Assembly: GCF_027587205.1 (NCBI RefSeq)
Contig: NZ_JAPDOD010000025.1
Span: 1 to 64,000 of the forward strand
Length of the DNA: 64,000 nucleotides
Origin: Solirubrobacter ginsenosidimutans
GTDB lineage: Bacteria > Actinomycetota > Thermoleophilia > Solirubrobacterales > Solirubrobacteraceae
Reading direction: 5' to 3'
Shown here: positions 37,265 through 45,424 of the stretch, one piece after another
How the letters are laid out: each line of letters begins with the position of its first letter
Numbering within the stretch: position 1 is the first letter of the stretch
Position numbers and translations under genes: made by a program
The notes under the pieces: generated by a model
What the model was told of the DNA's origin: nothing
Database searches by the model: none
The model's input: only the letters and a program-made list of their open reading frames with translations

Positions 37265-37309
37265 AGGCGCCGCATGCAGGGGTGCAGCGGCCCGAGACGG
37301 GAGGTAGTA

Positions 37310-38713
37310 GTGAAGGCCATTCAGCGCGGCCCGACCCGAGACGAGCTCGACGCTCGCGTTCGGGAGTTGCGGCTGCATTCGTGGCGACGCCGCTCGATCG
37401 CGGCGATCGCCACCGCGGCCCTGGCCGCAAGCACGATCGCCCCGGCGATCAGCATCGCCGAACCCGGCGGGTGGGGTCCGTCGGAGAGCTCGTCCGTGTC
37501 GTCGTCCAGCGACACGGCGAGCTCCGGCGAGACGTCGGGCTACGGGAGCTCGACGAGCGACTCGATCGGGTCCAGCTCGCCGAGCTCGCAGGAGTCCTCG
37601 TCGATCTCCTCGCCGAGCGACGCCGCCGACGCCGCCGGTCCCGCGAGCTCGTCCGGGTCGTCGGGCGAGCTGTCGGGCACCGGCAGCTCGACGGACACGT
37701 CGATCGGCTTCAGCTCGCCGTCCTCGCAGGAGTCCTCGTCGATCTCGTCGCCGTCGGACGCCGCGGACGCGGCACCGGCCACGACGACGTCCGCCTCGGA
37801 CACGGCCACCGACTCAGGCCCGGCCGTCACGGCCATGGGCGACGTCGGCGGCCCGGCCGCGGACACGTCGACCCCGGCCGCCGAGCCGGCGATCGCCTCG
37901 CCGCAGGACGCCGCCGACGCGGCTCCCGCCGCGTGCAGCGACTCGGGTCCGGCCGTCACCGCCATGGGCGACGTTGGCGGCCCGGCCGCGGACACGTCGA
38001 CGCCGTCGGCCGACACGGACACGACGACCGCCGACCCGCCCGCCGTGACTGCGATGGGCGACTACGCCGGGCCCGCGAGCGCGCCCGCCGAGACGTCCGA
38101 CACGACCACCGAGCCGGCGACCACGACCGTCGCCGACGACGGGCCGACCTACACACCGATGGGCGACGTCGCCTCGCCCGGCGCCGAGAGCACCGTGCCC
38201 GCGGCGCAGCCCGAGGCGACCACGCCCGCGAGCGAGCCCGACGGTTTCACGACGAGCCTGACGGCGACGCTTGGCCTCGGCGCGACCGTGGGCTTCGCGC
38301 ACGACAGCCAGTACACGTCGATCACGCTCGGCACCGCCGAGGGGACCGGGTTTTTCGGCTCAGCGGGGCAGGGCAAGGCTGCGCAGCAGACCACGCCCGG
38401 CGCCAGCGTCAAGGGCGGGCTCGGGTTCGTCAGCGGCGAGCTGAGGGTCGACCAGACCGGCATCACCGGCAAGGCCAACCTCAACATGCCGATCAACCCG
38501 GGGATCAACCAGACCGTCGATTCCTACTCGGCCAAGCTGAACCCGGACTTCACCGTCACGACCGCGCGGACGGAGGGCATGAGCTACGGCATGCAGGTCG
38601 GACTGGCCACGACCCAGACCGTGACGATCGCGATCCCGAACTCGGCGTTCGAGACGGTCGCGAACTGGCTCGGCCTGGGGCCGCAGTCCGCCAACCGCAG
38701 CGGCGGCTGGTGA
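37310..38713 (+). CDS. Secreted Ser/Asp/Thr-rich repeat protein
   Basis: A 467-residue protein not recognised as any family. It has a basic N-terminus, a hydrophobic signal (about residues 26-48, AAIATAALAASTIAPAISIA), and then a low-complexity region. Residues ~55-165 contain two near-identical copies of SSPSSQESSSISSPSDAADA; residues ~175-300 contain four spaced copies of a T-x-MGDV/Y-x-x-P unit (AVTAMGDVGGPAADTSTP, YTPMGDVASPGAE). The last ~150 residues form a Gly/Thr-rich beta domain. The GTG at 37310 has a good GGGAGGTAG site. The layout (stalk of repeats plus folded tip) suggests a surface protein, perhaps O-glycosylated on its serines (inference). Confidence 0.72.
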   Translation: MKAIQRGPTRDELDARVRELRLHSWRRRSIAAIATAALAASTIAPAISIAEPGGWGPSESSSVSSSSDTASSGETSGYGSSTSDSIGSSSPSSQESSSISSPSDAADAAGPASSSGSSGELSGTGSSTDTSIGFSSPSSQESSSISSPSDAADAAPATTTSASDTATDSGPAVTAMGDVGGPAADTSTPAAEPAIASPQDAADAAPAACSDSGPAVTAMGDVGGPAADTSTPSADTDTTTADPPAVTAMGDYAGPASAPAETSDTTTEPATTTVADDGPTYTPMGDVASPGAESTVPAAQPEATTPASEPDGFTTSLTATLGLGATVGFAHDSQYTSITLGTAEGTGFFGSAGQGKAAQQTTPGASVKGGLGFVSGELRVDQTGITGKANLNMPINPGINQTVDSYSAKLNPDFTVTTARTEGMSYGMQVGLATTQTVTIAIPNSAFETVANWLGLGPQSANRSGGW

Positions 38714-38724
38714 TTCAGACCAGC
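38706..38724. terminator. Small hairpin between convergent stop codons
   Basis: GCTGGT/ACCAGC with a 7-nt loop spans the stops of the secreted repeat protein and the convergent urate oxidase gene, which are one base apart. It could act in both directions. Confidence 0.4.
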
Positions 38725-39557
38725 GGGTAGGGGTCCCAGACCGGACCCGGATCGGGGGCGCCGTCGCGGACGACGGCGCCTTCGATCAGCCCGTAGGGGC
38801 GATCGTCGGCGTGGAAGACCTCGTTGGGGTTCTCCAGACCGAAGGGCGACAGGTCGACGACGAAGTGGTGCTTGTTGGGCATCGACAGACGCACCTCGTG
38901 CACCGACCCGCACGCCGACAGCAGCGCCGAGCCCATCGCATAGAGCGTCTGCTGCAGCGAGAGCGAGTGATGCGCCGCGAACGTGTCGAGCAGCGCGCCC
39001 CGCGCGTCCTCGAACGACGCGCTCCCGTCATGGCGCCAGCGCGCGGAGACCGCCGTGGCCAGCACGCGGTCGGTCGTCTCGGTCAACGTGGTGTAGCGGT
39101 CGCGCGGGAAGCCGTGGAACTCCGAATCGGTGGTCTTCAGAAGGACGAGCTCGGACACGCCCGACACGAACCAGGCGTCCGCGCCCGAGGCGATCACCGT
39201 CGCGACCCGCTGCTCGCGCGAAGATTGCACGAACGCGTGATCGCCCAAACGTGCCCACCCGACCTCGACCACCTGCACCCGCGCCCGGGTGATCGCACCA
39301 TCCAGGAAGTGCCGCGCCAGCAGCAGTGCGAACTCCTCTGGCGTCCCCACGCCATGCTCCTTCGCGAACGCGTAGACCGTGTTCTTCTGCGTGTCCGTGG
39401 CCAGCACGGCGGAGTTGTCCCCGCGCAGGTGGACGTCGTCCAGGTTCCCCGACAGCGCCACCGAGACAAGTAGATCCCGCAGTTCGTGCACGTCGCCGTC
39501 ACGCACCACGCGGACAAGATGGGTCTCCGCCTTGCCGTACTGATTCACCCCGAGCAT
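38715..39557 (-). CDS. Urate oxidase (cofactor-free uricase)
   Basis: Oxidises urate to 5-hydroxyisourate, the entry to the allantoin pathway. Signatures: NQYGKAETHLVRV with the catalytic lysine near residue 8, ATDTQKNTVYAFAKEHG with the catalytic threonine, and SVHEVRLSMPNKHHFVVDLSPFGLENPNEVFHADDRPYG near the C-terminus. The ATG at 39557 (280 residues) is preferred to upstream in-frame starts because YGK then sits at the usual position. HIU hydrolase and OHCU decarboxylase genes are absent from the window. It is divergent from aceE. Confidence 0.93.
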   Translation of the reverse strand: MLGVNQYGKAETHLVRVVRDGDVHELRDLLVSVALSGNLDDVHLRGDNSAVLATDTQKNTVYAFAKEHGVGTPEEFALLLARHFLDGAITRARVQVVEVGWARLGDHAFVQSSREQRVATVIASGADAWFVSGVSELVLLKTTDSEFHGFPRDRYTTLTETTDRVLATAVSARWRHDGSASFEDARGALLDTFAAHHSLSLQQTLYAMGSALLSACGSVHEVRLSMPNKHHFVVDLSPFGLENPNEVFHADDRPYGLIEGAVVRDGAPDPGPVWDPYPLV

Positions 39558-39587
39558 GCCGGGATGATGCCGTACGATGTCATTTCG

Positions 39588-39608
39588 TATCATGGAACGG
39601 GTTTTCCA
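39588..39608 (+). promoter_or_regulatory. aceE promoter -10 with palindromic operator
   Basis: TATCAT (39588-39593) fits a -10. It runs into TGGAA-N6-TTCCA (39593-39608), which would cover the transcription start. The palindrome resembles IclR-type sites (TGGAA...TTCCA) but has one extra spacer base. Upstream, TACGA-N6-TCGTA-like symmetry lies at 39573-39590. The region is shared with the divergent urate oxidase gene. Confidence 0.45.
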
Positions 39609-39667
39609 CAACGCCCGGCAGGGTTGATGAGCCACAATGGCCGCACCGAGGAGATCAGGAGCAGCAC

Positions 39668-42316
39668 ATGGCATCGCAGGTCGAGGTAGATCCCCAGGAG
39701 ACACGCGAATGGCTGGAAGCGCTCGACGCCGTCGTCGCGAGTGACGGCCCCCAGCGGGCGCAGTTCCTGTTGGAACGCGTCGTCGGTCACGCGCAGCTCA
39801 CCGGCGCCGCTCCGGCGCCCGCGGGCACCACGCCCTACCTGAACACGATCCCGCCCCAGGACGAGCCTGCTCACCCCGTGGACGAGGCGCTCGAGCGGCG
39901 AGTACGCAGCATCGTGCGCTGGAACGCGATCGCGACGATCCTCAACGCGAACAAGACCTCCTCGGAGCTCGGCGGCCACATCGCGAGCTACCAGTCGGCC
40001 GCGGTCCTCTACGAGACCGGCTTCAACCACTTCTGGAACGCGCCCGGCGAGAAGCACGGCGGCGACCTCGTCTTCATGCAGGGTCATTCCAGCCCGGGCG
40101 TCTACGCGCGCGCGTTCCTCGAGGGCCGCATCCCCGAGGAGCAGATGCGCAAGTTCCGCATGGAAGTGGGCGGGAACGGCCTCTCGAGCTACCCGCACCC
40201 GTGGCTGATGCCGGACTTCTGGCAGTTCCCCACGGTGTCTATGGGCCTCGGCCCGCTGATGGCGATCTACCAGGCCCGCTTCATGAAGTACCTGCAGGGC
40301 CGCGGCCTGGCCGAGACCTCCGGCCGCAAGGTCTGGGCCTTCATGGGCGACGGCGAGATGGACGAGCCCGAATCCCTGGGCGCGATCTCGATGGCCGGCC
40401 GCGAGCGCCTCGACAACCTGATCTTCGTCATCAACTGCAACCTGCAGCGCCTCGACGGCCCAGTGCGAGGCAACGGCAAGATCATCCAGGAGCTCGAGAC
40501 CAACTTCCGCGGCGCCGGCTGGAACGTCATCAAGGTCATCTGGGGCAGCCGCTGGGACTCGCTGCTGGCCAACGACCACGAGGGTCACCTGCTCTCGCGC
40601 ATGAACGAGGCGCTGGACGGCGACTACCAGACGTACAAGTCGCGCAACGGCGCCTACGTCCGCGAGCACTTCTTCGGCGTCAAGCCGGAGCTGCGCGCGA
40701 TGGTCGCCGACATGACCGACGACCAGATCTGGGCCCTGAACCGCGGCGGTCTCGATCAGCGCAAGGTCTACACGGCCTACAAGTCGGCGTCCGAGCACCA
40801 CGGCGCGCCGACGGTGATCCTCGCCAAGACCATCAAGGGCTACGGGATGGGCGAGGCCGGCGAGGGCCAGAACATCACCCACCAGCAGAAGAAGATGAAC
40901 GAGCAGGCGCTGCTGGCGTTCCGGGATCGCTTCGAGCTCGAGCTGACCGACGACCAGGTCAAGAACCTCAGCTTCTACAAGCCGCCGGAGCACTCGCCGG
41001 AGGCGGAGTTCATCCGTGAGCGCCGCGCGGCGCTGGGCGGCTCGCTCCCCACCCGCCGCCGCAAGGCCGAGCCGCTGCCGACGCCGGACCTGAGCGTTTT
41101 CAAGAGCCAGCTCGACGGCACCGGGGACCGCGAGGTCTCCACGACGATGAGCTTCGTCCGGATCCTGAGCACGATCCTGCGCGACAAGCAGCTCGGCAAG
41201 CACGTCGTCCCGATCGTGCCCGACGAGTCGCGCACCTTCGGCATGGAGGGCATGTTCCGCCAGCTGGGCATCTTCAGCCAGCTCGGCCAGCTGTACACGC
41301 CCGAGGACCGCGACCAGCTGATGTTCTACCGCGAGGACAAGCACGGCCAGGTCCTGCAGGAGGGCATCAACGAGCCGGGCGCGATGTCGAGCTTCATCGC
41401 CGCGGGCACGTCGTATTCCAACCACGGCGTCCCCACGATCCCGTTCTACATCTACTACTCGATGTTCGGCTTCCAGCGGATCGGCGACCTCGCCTGGGCC
41501 GCCGGCGACAGCCGCACGCGTGGGTTCATGCTCGGCGGCACCGCGGGCCGGACGACGCTCAACGGCGAGGGGCTGCAGCACGAGGACGGTCACTCGCACC
41601 TGGTGAGCGCGACGATCCCGAACTGCGTCTCCTACGACCCGACCTACGGGTTCGAGCTCGCCGTGATCATCCGCGAAGGCCTGCGCCGGATGATCAGCGA
41701 GCAGGAGGACGTCTTCTACTACCTCACGCTGATGAACGAGAACTATCAGCACCCGGCGATGCCCGAGGGCGCCGAGGAGGGCATCCTGCGCGGGATGTAC
41801 CTGCTGCAGGCGGCCGAAAGCGCCAAGCTCCAGCTGCTGGGCTCGGGCACGATCCTGCGCGAGGTGCTCGCGGGCGCGCAGCTGCTGCGCGACGACTTCG
41901 GCGTCGCGGCCGACGTCTGGAGCGTGCCGTCCTTCACCGAGCTGCGGCGTGAGGGCATGGAGGCCGACCGCTGGAACACGCTGCACCCGGGCGAGGAAGC
42001 CAAGCCGACCTGGATCGAGACGCAGCTGGCCGGCCGCCCCGGTCCCGTCATCGCGGCGACCGACTACATGCGGTCCTACGCGGACCAGATCCGCCCGTGG
42101 GTCGACGCGCCCTACCGCGTGCTCGGCACGGACGGCTACGGCCGCTCCGACTACCGCAAGACGCTGCGCTCGTTCTTCGAGGTGGACCGCCACCACGTCG
42201 CGCTCGCGGCGCTGACCGAGCTGGCCAAGACGGGCGAGGTCGACGCCTCGGCCCCGAAGCAGGCGATCGACAAGTACGGCATCGACCCCGAGCGGCCCGC
42301 GCCGTGGAAGATCTGA
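39668..42316 (+). CDS. aceE: Pyruvate dehydrogenase E1 component, homodimeric type
   Basis: Thiamine-diphosphate enzyme decarboxylating pyruvate and acetylating the lipoyl group of E2. The 882-residue length and PHPWLMPDFWQFPTVSMGLGP, the ThDP motif MGDGEMDEPES...NLIFVINCN and GQNITHQQKKMNEQAL are typical of AceE from actinobacteria and gammaproteobacteria. The ATG at 39668 follows AGGAGCAGCAC, a ribosome-binding site. First gene of aceE-aceF-lpdA, with a leader of about 70 nt. Confidence 0.96.
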   Translation: MASQVEVDPQETREWLEALDAVVASDGPQRAQFLLERVVGHAQLTGAAPAPAGTTPYLNTIPPQDEPAHPVDEALERRVRSIVRWNAIATILNANKTSSELGGHIASYQSAAVLYETGFNHFWNAPGEKHGGDLVFMQGHSSPGVYARAFLEGRIPEEQMRKFRMEVGGNGLSSYPHPWLMPDFWQFPTVSMGLGPLMAIYQARFMKYLQGRGLAETSGRKVWAFMGDGEMDEPESLGAISMAGRERLDNLIFVINCNLQRLDGPVRGNGKIIQELETNFRGAGWNVIKVIWGSRWDSLLANDHEGHLLSRMNEALDGDYQTYKSRNGAYVREHFFGVKPELRAMVADMTDDQIWALNRGGLDQRKVYTAYKSASEHHGAPTVILAKTIKGYGMGEAGEGQNITHQQKKMNEQALLAFRDRFELELTDDQVKNLSFYKPPEHSPEAEFIRERRAALGGSLPTRRRKAEPLPTPDLSVFKSQLDGTGDREVSTTMSFVRILSTILRDKQLGKHVVPIVPDESRTFGMEGMFRQLGIFSQLGQLYTPEDRDQLMFYREDKHGQVLQEGINEPGAMSSFIAAGTSYSNHGVPTIPFYIYYSMFGFQRIGDLAWAAGDSRTRGFMLGGTAGRTTLNGEGLQHEDGHSHLVSATIPNCVSYDPTYGFELAVIIREGLRRMISEQEDVFYYLTLMNENYQHPAMPEGAEEGILRGMYLLQAAESAKLQLLGSGTILREVLAGAQLLRDDFGVAADVWSVPSFTELRREGMEADRWNTLHPGEEAKPTWIETQLAGRPGPVIAATDYMRSYADQIRPWVDAPYRVLGTDGYGRSDYRKTLRSFFEVDRHHVALAALTELAKTGEVDASAPKQAIDKYGIDPERPAPWKI

Positions 42317-42327
42317 GGGAGGCGACG

Positions 42328-43653
42328 GTGGCTGGCACCGAGCAGGTCCTGGTCCCGGACATCGGGGACTTCGACGCAGTACCGGTGATCGAGGTGCTCG
42401 TGGCGGTGGGGGACACCGTCGCGGCCGAAGATCCCTTGGTGGTACTGGAATCCGACAAGGCGACGATGGAGGTTCCATCGCCGTCGGCGGGCAAGGTCGC
42501 CGCGATCGACGTCTCCGTCGGCGACAACGTCAAAGAGGGCTCGCCGATCCTCAAGCTCGAGATCCGCAACGGCAACGGCGCCGCGCCCGCGCCCGAGGGC
42601 GTCGTCGTGGAGGACCAGAACGCCGAGGCGTCCCGGGACGTCGAGGTCGCGATCCAGGAGGAGGAGCAGGACGCCCCCGAGGTCGCCCCGCCCGCACCGC
42701 CGGTTCCCGCCTCGCCGCAGGCCGGCACCGGGGTCGAGCCCGCGTACGCCTCGCCCGGCGTGCGCCGCCTGGCGCGTGAGCTCGGCGTCGACCTCTCGAC
42801 CATCCGCGGGACCGGCCGCAAGGGCCGGATCACCAAGGAGGACGTGCAGAAGCCGCAGCCGAAGGAGGCCGCCCCGCCTGCCGCCGCCGCGGCGGCGCCG
42901 TCCGGCGGCTCGACCGAGGTCGCCGGCCTGAACCTCGCCCCGTGGCCGAAGGTCAACTTCGAGCGCTACGGCGAGATCGAGCGCCTGCCGCTCACCCGCA
43001 TCCAGAAGATCAGCGGCCCGAACCTGGCCCGCAACTGGGTGATGATCCCGCACGTCACCCACAACGACGAGGCGGACATCACCGAGCTGGAGGCGTTCCG
43101 CAAGCGCACCAACACGGAGCAGTCCGAGGCCAAGGTGACGATGGTGGCGCTGCTGGCGAAGGCCGTCGTGGCGTCGCTGAAGGCGTTCCCGGTGGTCAAC
43201 AGCTCGCTCGACGGCGACGACCTGGTGCTCAAGCGCTACTACAACATCGGCTTCGCCGCCGACACGCCGAACGGCCTCGTCGTCCCGGTGATCAAGGATG
43301 CGGACAAGAAGGGCATCCTCGAGATCGCCACCGACCTGACGACGCTGTCCAAGAAGGCGCGCGACGGCAAGCTGGCCGGCGGCGACATGCAGGGCGCGAC
43401 GTTCACGATCTCCTCGCTGGGCGGCATCGGCGGAACGAGCTTCACGCCGATCGTCAACGCTCCGGAGGTCGCGATCCTCGGCGTCACGCGGTCGGCGATG
43501 AAGCCCGTCTGGAACGGCTCCGAGTTCGTGCCGCGGCTGATGGTCCCGCTCTCGCTGTCCTACGACCATCGCGTGATCGACGGCGCGCTCGCCGCGCGCT
43601 TCGTCGCGCACCTGGTCAACCAGCTGTCCGACCTGCGAAGGGTGCTCCTGTAA
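42328..43653 (+). CDS. aceF: Dihydrolipoyl acetyltransferase (PDH E2)
   Basis: A 441-residue E2 with one N-terminal lipoyl domain (lipoylated lysine in ESDKATMEV, Lys44), an acidic/Pro-rich linker, the peripheral subunit-binding domain (YASPGVRRLARELGVDLSTIRGTGRKGRITKEDV), an Ala/Pro hinge and the catalytic domain ending with SYDHRVIDGA (catalytic His). The GTG at 42328 follows GAGGGAGGCGAC. The TAA stop shares its last base with the lpdA ATG. Confidence 0.96.
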   Translation: MAGTEQVLVPDIGDFDAVPVIEVLVAVGDTVAAEDPLVVLESDKATMEVPSPSAGKVAAIDVSVGDNVKEGSPILKLEIRNGNGAAPAPEGVVVEDQNAEASRDVEVAIQEEEQDAPEVAPPAPPVPASPQAGTGVEPAYASPGVRRLARELGVDLSTIRGTGRKGRITKEDVQKPQPKEAAPPAAAAAAPSGGSTEVAGLNLAPWPKVNFERYGEIERLPLTRIQKISGPNLARNWVMIPHVTHNDEADITELEAFRKRTNTEQSEAKVTMVALLAKAVVASLKAFPVVNSSLDGDDLVLKRYYNIGFAADTPNGLVVPVIKDADKKGILEIATDLTTLSKKARDGKLAGGDMQGATFTISSLGGIGGTSFTPIVNAPEVAILGVTRSAMKPVWNGSEFVPRLMVPLSLSYDHRVIDGALAARFVAHLVNQLSDLRRVLL

Positions 43654-45359
43654 TGGAAGTCAAGGTCCCGGACATCGGGGATTTCGACGCGGTACCCGTC
43701 ATCGAGATCCTCGTCGCCGTGGGCGACGAGGTCGCGGTCGAGGATCCGCTGGTCGTGCTCGAGTCCGACAAGGCGACGATGGAAGTGCCGTCGCCGTCGG
43801 CGGGCAAGATCACCGACATCACCGTCGCGGTCGGCGACAAGGTCGCCGAGGGCTCCGTGATCCTCACGCTCGAGGGCGCCGCGACGCAGGACGGCGCCAA
43901 GCCGCCCGCCGACGCGCCGGCGGAACCGAAGGCGCCCGAGGCGCCCGCGGCCGACATCCCGGACGCCGACGTCAAGGTCCAGGTCGCGGTGCTGGGCGGC
44001 GGCCCGGGCGGCTACACGGCCGCGTTCCGCGCCGCCGATCTCGGGCTGAGCGTCGCCCTGATCGACCGCGGCGAGCAGCTCGGCGGCGTCTGCCTGAACG
44101 TCGGCTGCATCCCGTCCAAGGCGCTGCTGCACGTCGCGAAGGTCATGACCGAGGCCGCCGAGCTCGGCGAGGCCGGCATCACCTTCGAGGCGCCGAAGAT
44201 CGACGTCGATCAGGTCCGCGCGTTCAAGAACAAGGTCGTCGGGCGCTTGACCGGCGGCCTGGAGCAGCTCGCCAAGCAGCGCAAGGTGCAGGTTGTGCGC
44301 GGGACCGGCGAGTTCACGTCCCCGAACACGATCCAGGTCGGAGACACCGTCGTCGGCTTCGAGAATTGCATCATCGCGTCGGGCTCGGAGGCGGCGTCGC
44401 TGCCGTTCCTCCCCGAGGATTCACGGATCGTCGATTCCACAGGCGCGCTCGAGGTCGACGGCATCCCGGGGCGGCTGCTGGTCATCGGCGGCGGCATCAT
44501 CGGCCTCGAGATGGCGACGGTCTACGACGCGCTCGGCTCCAAGGTCACCGTCGTCGAGCTGCTCGACCAGCTGATCCCGGGCGCCGACAAGGACCTGATC
44601 CGCGTGCTCGAGAAGCGCGTCAAGGGGCGCTACGAAGCCATCCACCTGGCGACCGGCGTCGAGTCCGTCGAGGCGAGCGACGAGGGACTGAAGGTGAAAT
44701 TCGGCGAGCACACCGAGGTCTTCGACCGGATCCTGGTCGCCGTCGGCCGCAAGCCGAACGGCAAGGTCATCGCCGCCGAGAAGGCCGGCGTGAACGTCAC
44801 CGACCGCGGCTTCATCGAATCCGACCTGCAGATGAAGACCAACGTCGCGCACATCTACTCGATCGGCGACGTCCGTGGCGAGCCGATGCTCGCCCACAAG
44901 GCCACGCACGAGGGCTCGCTGGCGGCCGAGGTCATCTCGGGCGAGAACGTCTCGTGGGACGTGCGCTCGATCCCGAGCGTCGCCTACACCGACCCCGAGG
45001 TCGCGTGGACCGGGCTCACCGAGACCCAGGCCAAGGCCGAGGGCAAGGAGGTCGAGGTCGCCGGGTTCCCGTGGGCGGCGTCCGGCCGCGCCCTTTCGAT
45101 GGGCCGCTCCGACGGCCTGACGAAGCTGATCCTCGAGCCCGGGACGAACCGGATCCTCGGCGCCGGCATCGTCGGCGTCAACGCGGGCGAACTGCTCGCC
45201 GAGGCGGTCCTGGCGATCGAGGCGGGCCTCGACGCCGAGGACATCGCGCTGACGATCCACCCGCACCCGACGCTCTCCGAAACCGTCGGGTTCTCCGCCG
45301 AGCAGGCCGAAGGGACGATCACGGACCTGATGCCGAAGCGGAAACGCGCGAAGGCCTGA
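43653..45359 (+). CDS. lpdA: Dihydrolipoyl dehydrogenase with fused lipoyl domain (PDH E3)
   Basis: FAD enzyme re-oxidising dihydrolipoyl groups with NAD. Residues 1-80 form a lipoyl domain almost identical to that of AceF (DIGDFDAVPVIE, ESDKATMEVPSPSAGK; Lys40). An Ala/Pro linker follows, then the E3 body with GGGPGGYTAAFRAADLG (FAD), redox-active GGVCLNVGCIPSK (Cys147/Cys152), the second dinucleotide fold VIGGGIIGLEMATVYDALG and HPHPTLSET (catalytic His-Glu). The lipoyl-E3 fusion explains the 568-residue length. Confidence 0.96.
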   Translation: MEVKVPDIGDFDAVPVIEILVAVGDEVAVEDPLVVLESDKATMEVPSPSAGKITDITVAVGDKVAEGSVILTLEGAATQDGAKPPADAPAEPKAPEAPAADIPDADVKVQVAVLGGGPGGYTAAFRAADLGLSVALIDRGEQLGGVCLNVGCIPSKALLHVAKVMTEAAELGEAGITFEAPKIDVDQVRAFKNKVVGRLTGGLEQLAKQRKVQVVRGTGEFTSPNTIQVGDTVVGFENCIIASGSEAASLPFLPEDSRIVDSTGALEVDGIPGRLLVIGGGIIGLEMATVYDALGSKVTVVELLDQLIPGADKDLIRVLEKRVKGRYEAIHLATGVESVEASDEGLKVKFGEHTEVFDRILVAVGRKPNGKVIAAEKAGVNVTDRGFIESDLQMKTNVAHIYSIGDVRGEPMLAHKATHEGSLAAEVISGENVSWDVRSIPSVAYTDPEVAWTGLTETQAKAEGKEVEVAGFPWAASGRALSMGRSDGLTKLILEPGTNRILGAGIVGVNAGELLAEAVLAIEAGLDAEDIALTIHPHPTLSETVGFSAEQAEGTITDLMPKRKRAKA

Positions 45360-45360
45360 T

Positions 45361-45415
45361 TTGACGTAGAGGAAACGATCGTGTACTCCTATGCACCCCA
45401 CACGGTGCATAGGAG
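45361..45415 (+). promoter_or_regulatory. NCS1 operon promoter and SD-sequestering palindrome
   Basis: TTGACG (45361-45366) and TACTCC (45384-45389, 17-bp spacing) form a promoter. A perfect 12-bp inverted repeat, CTCCTATGCACC/GGTGCATAGGAG with a 6-nt loop (45386-45415), overlaps the -10 and contains the ribosome-binding site AGGAG in its right arm, 9 nt before the ATG. It can act as a DNA operator or as an RNA hairpin that hides the ribosome-binding site. Confidence 0.65.
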
Positions 45416-45424
45416 AGATCACGC

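Noticed and set aside
34014..37430. Minus-strand frame of 1138 codons opposite the ABC exporter genes
   Set aside because: GC-rich antisense artefact with His/Arg/Asp runs; the plus-strand ATPase and permease are unmistakable.
39590..42478. Minus-strand frame of 962 codons opposite aceE
   Set aside because: Antisense shadow; low-complexity product and no start signals.
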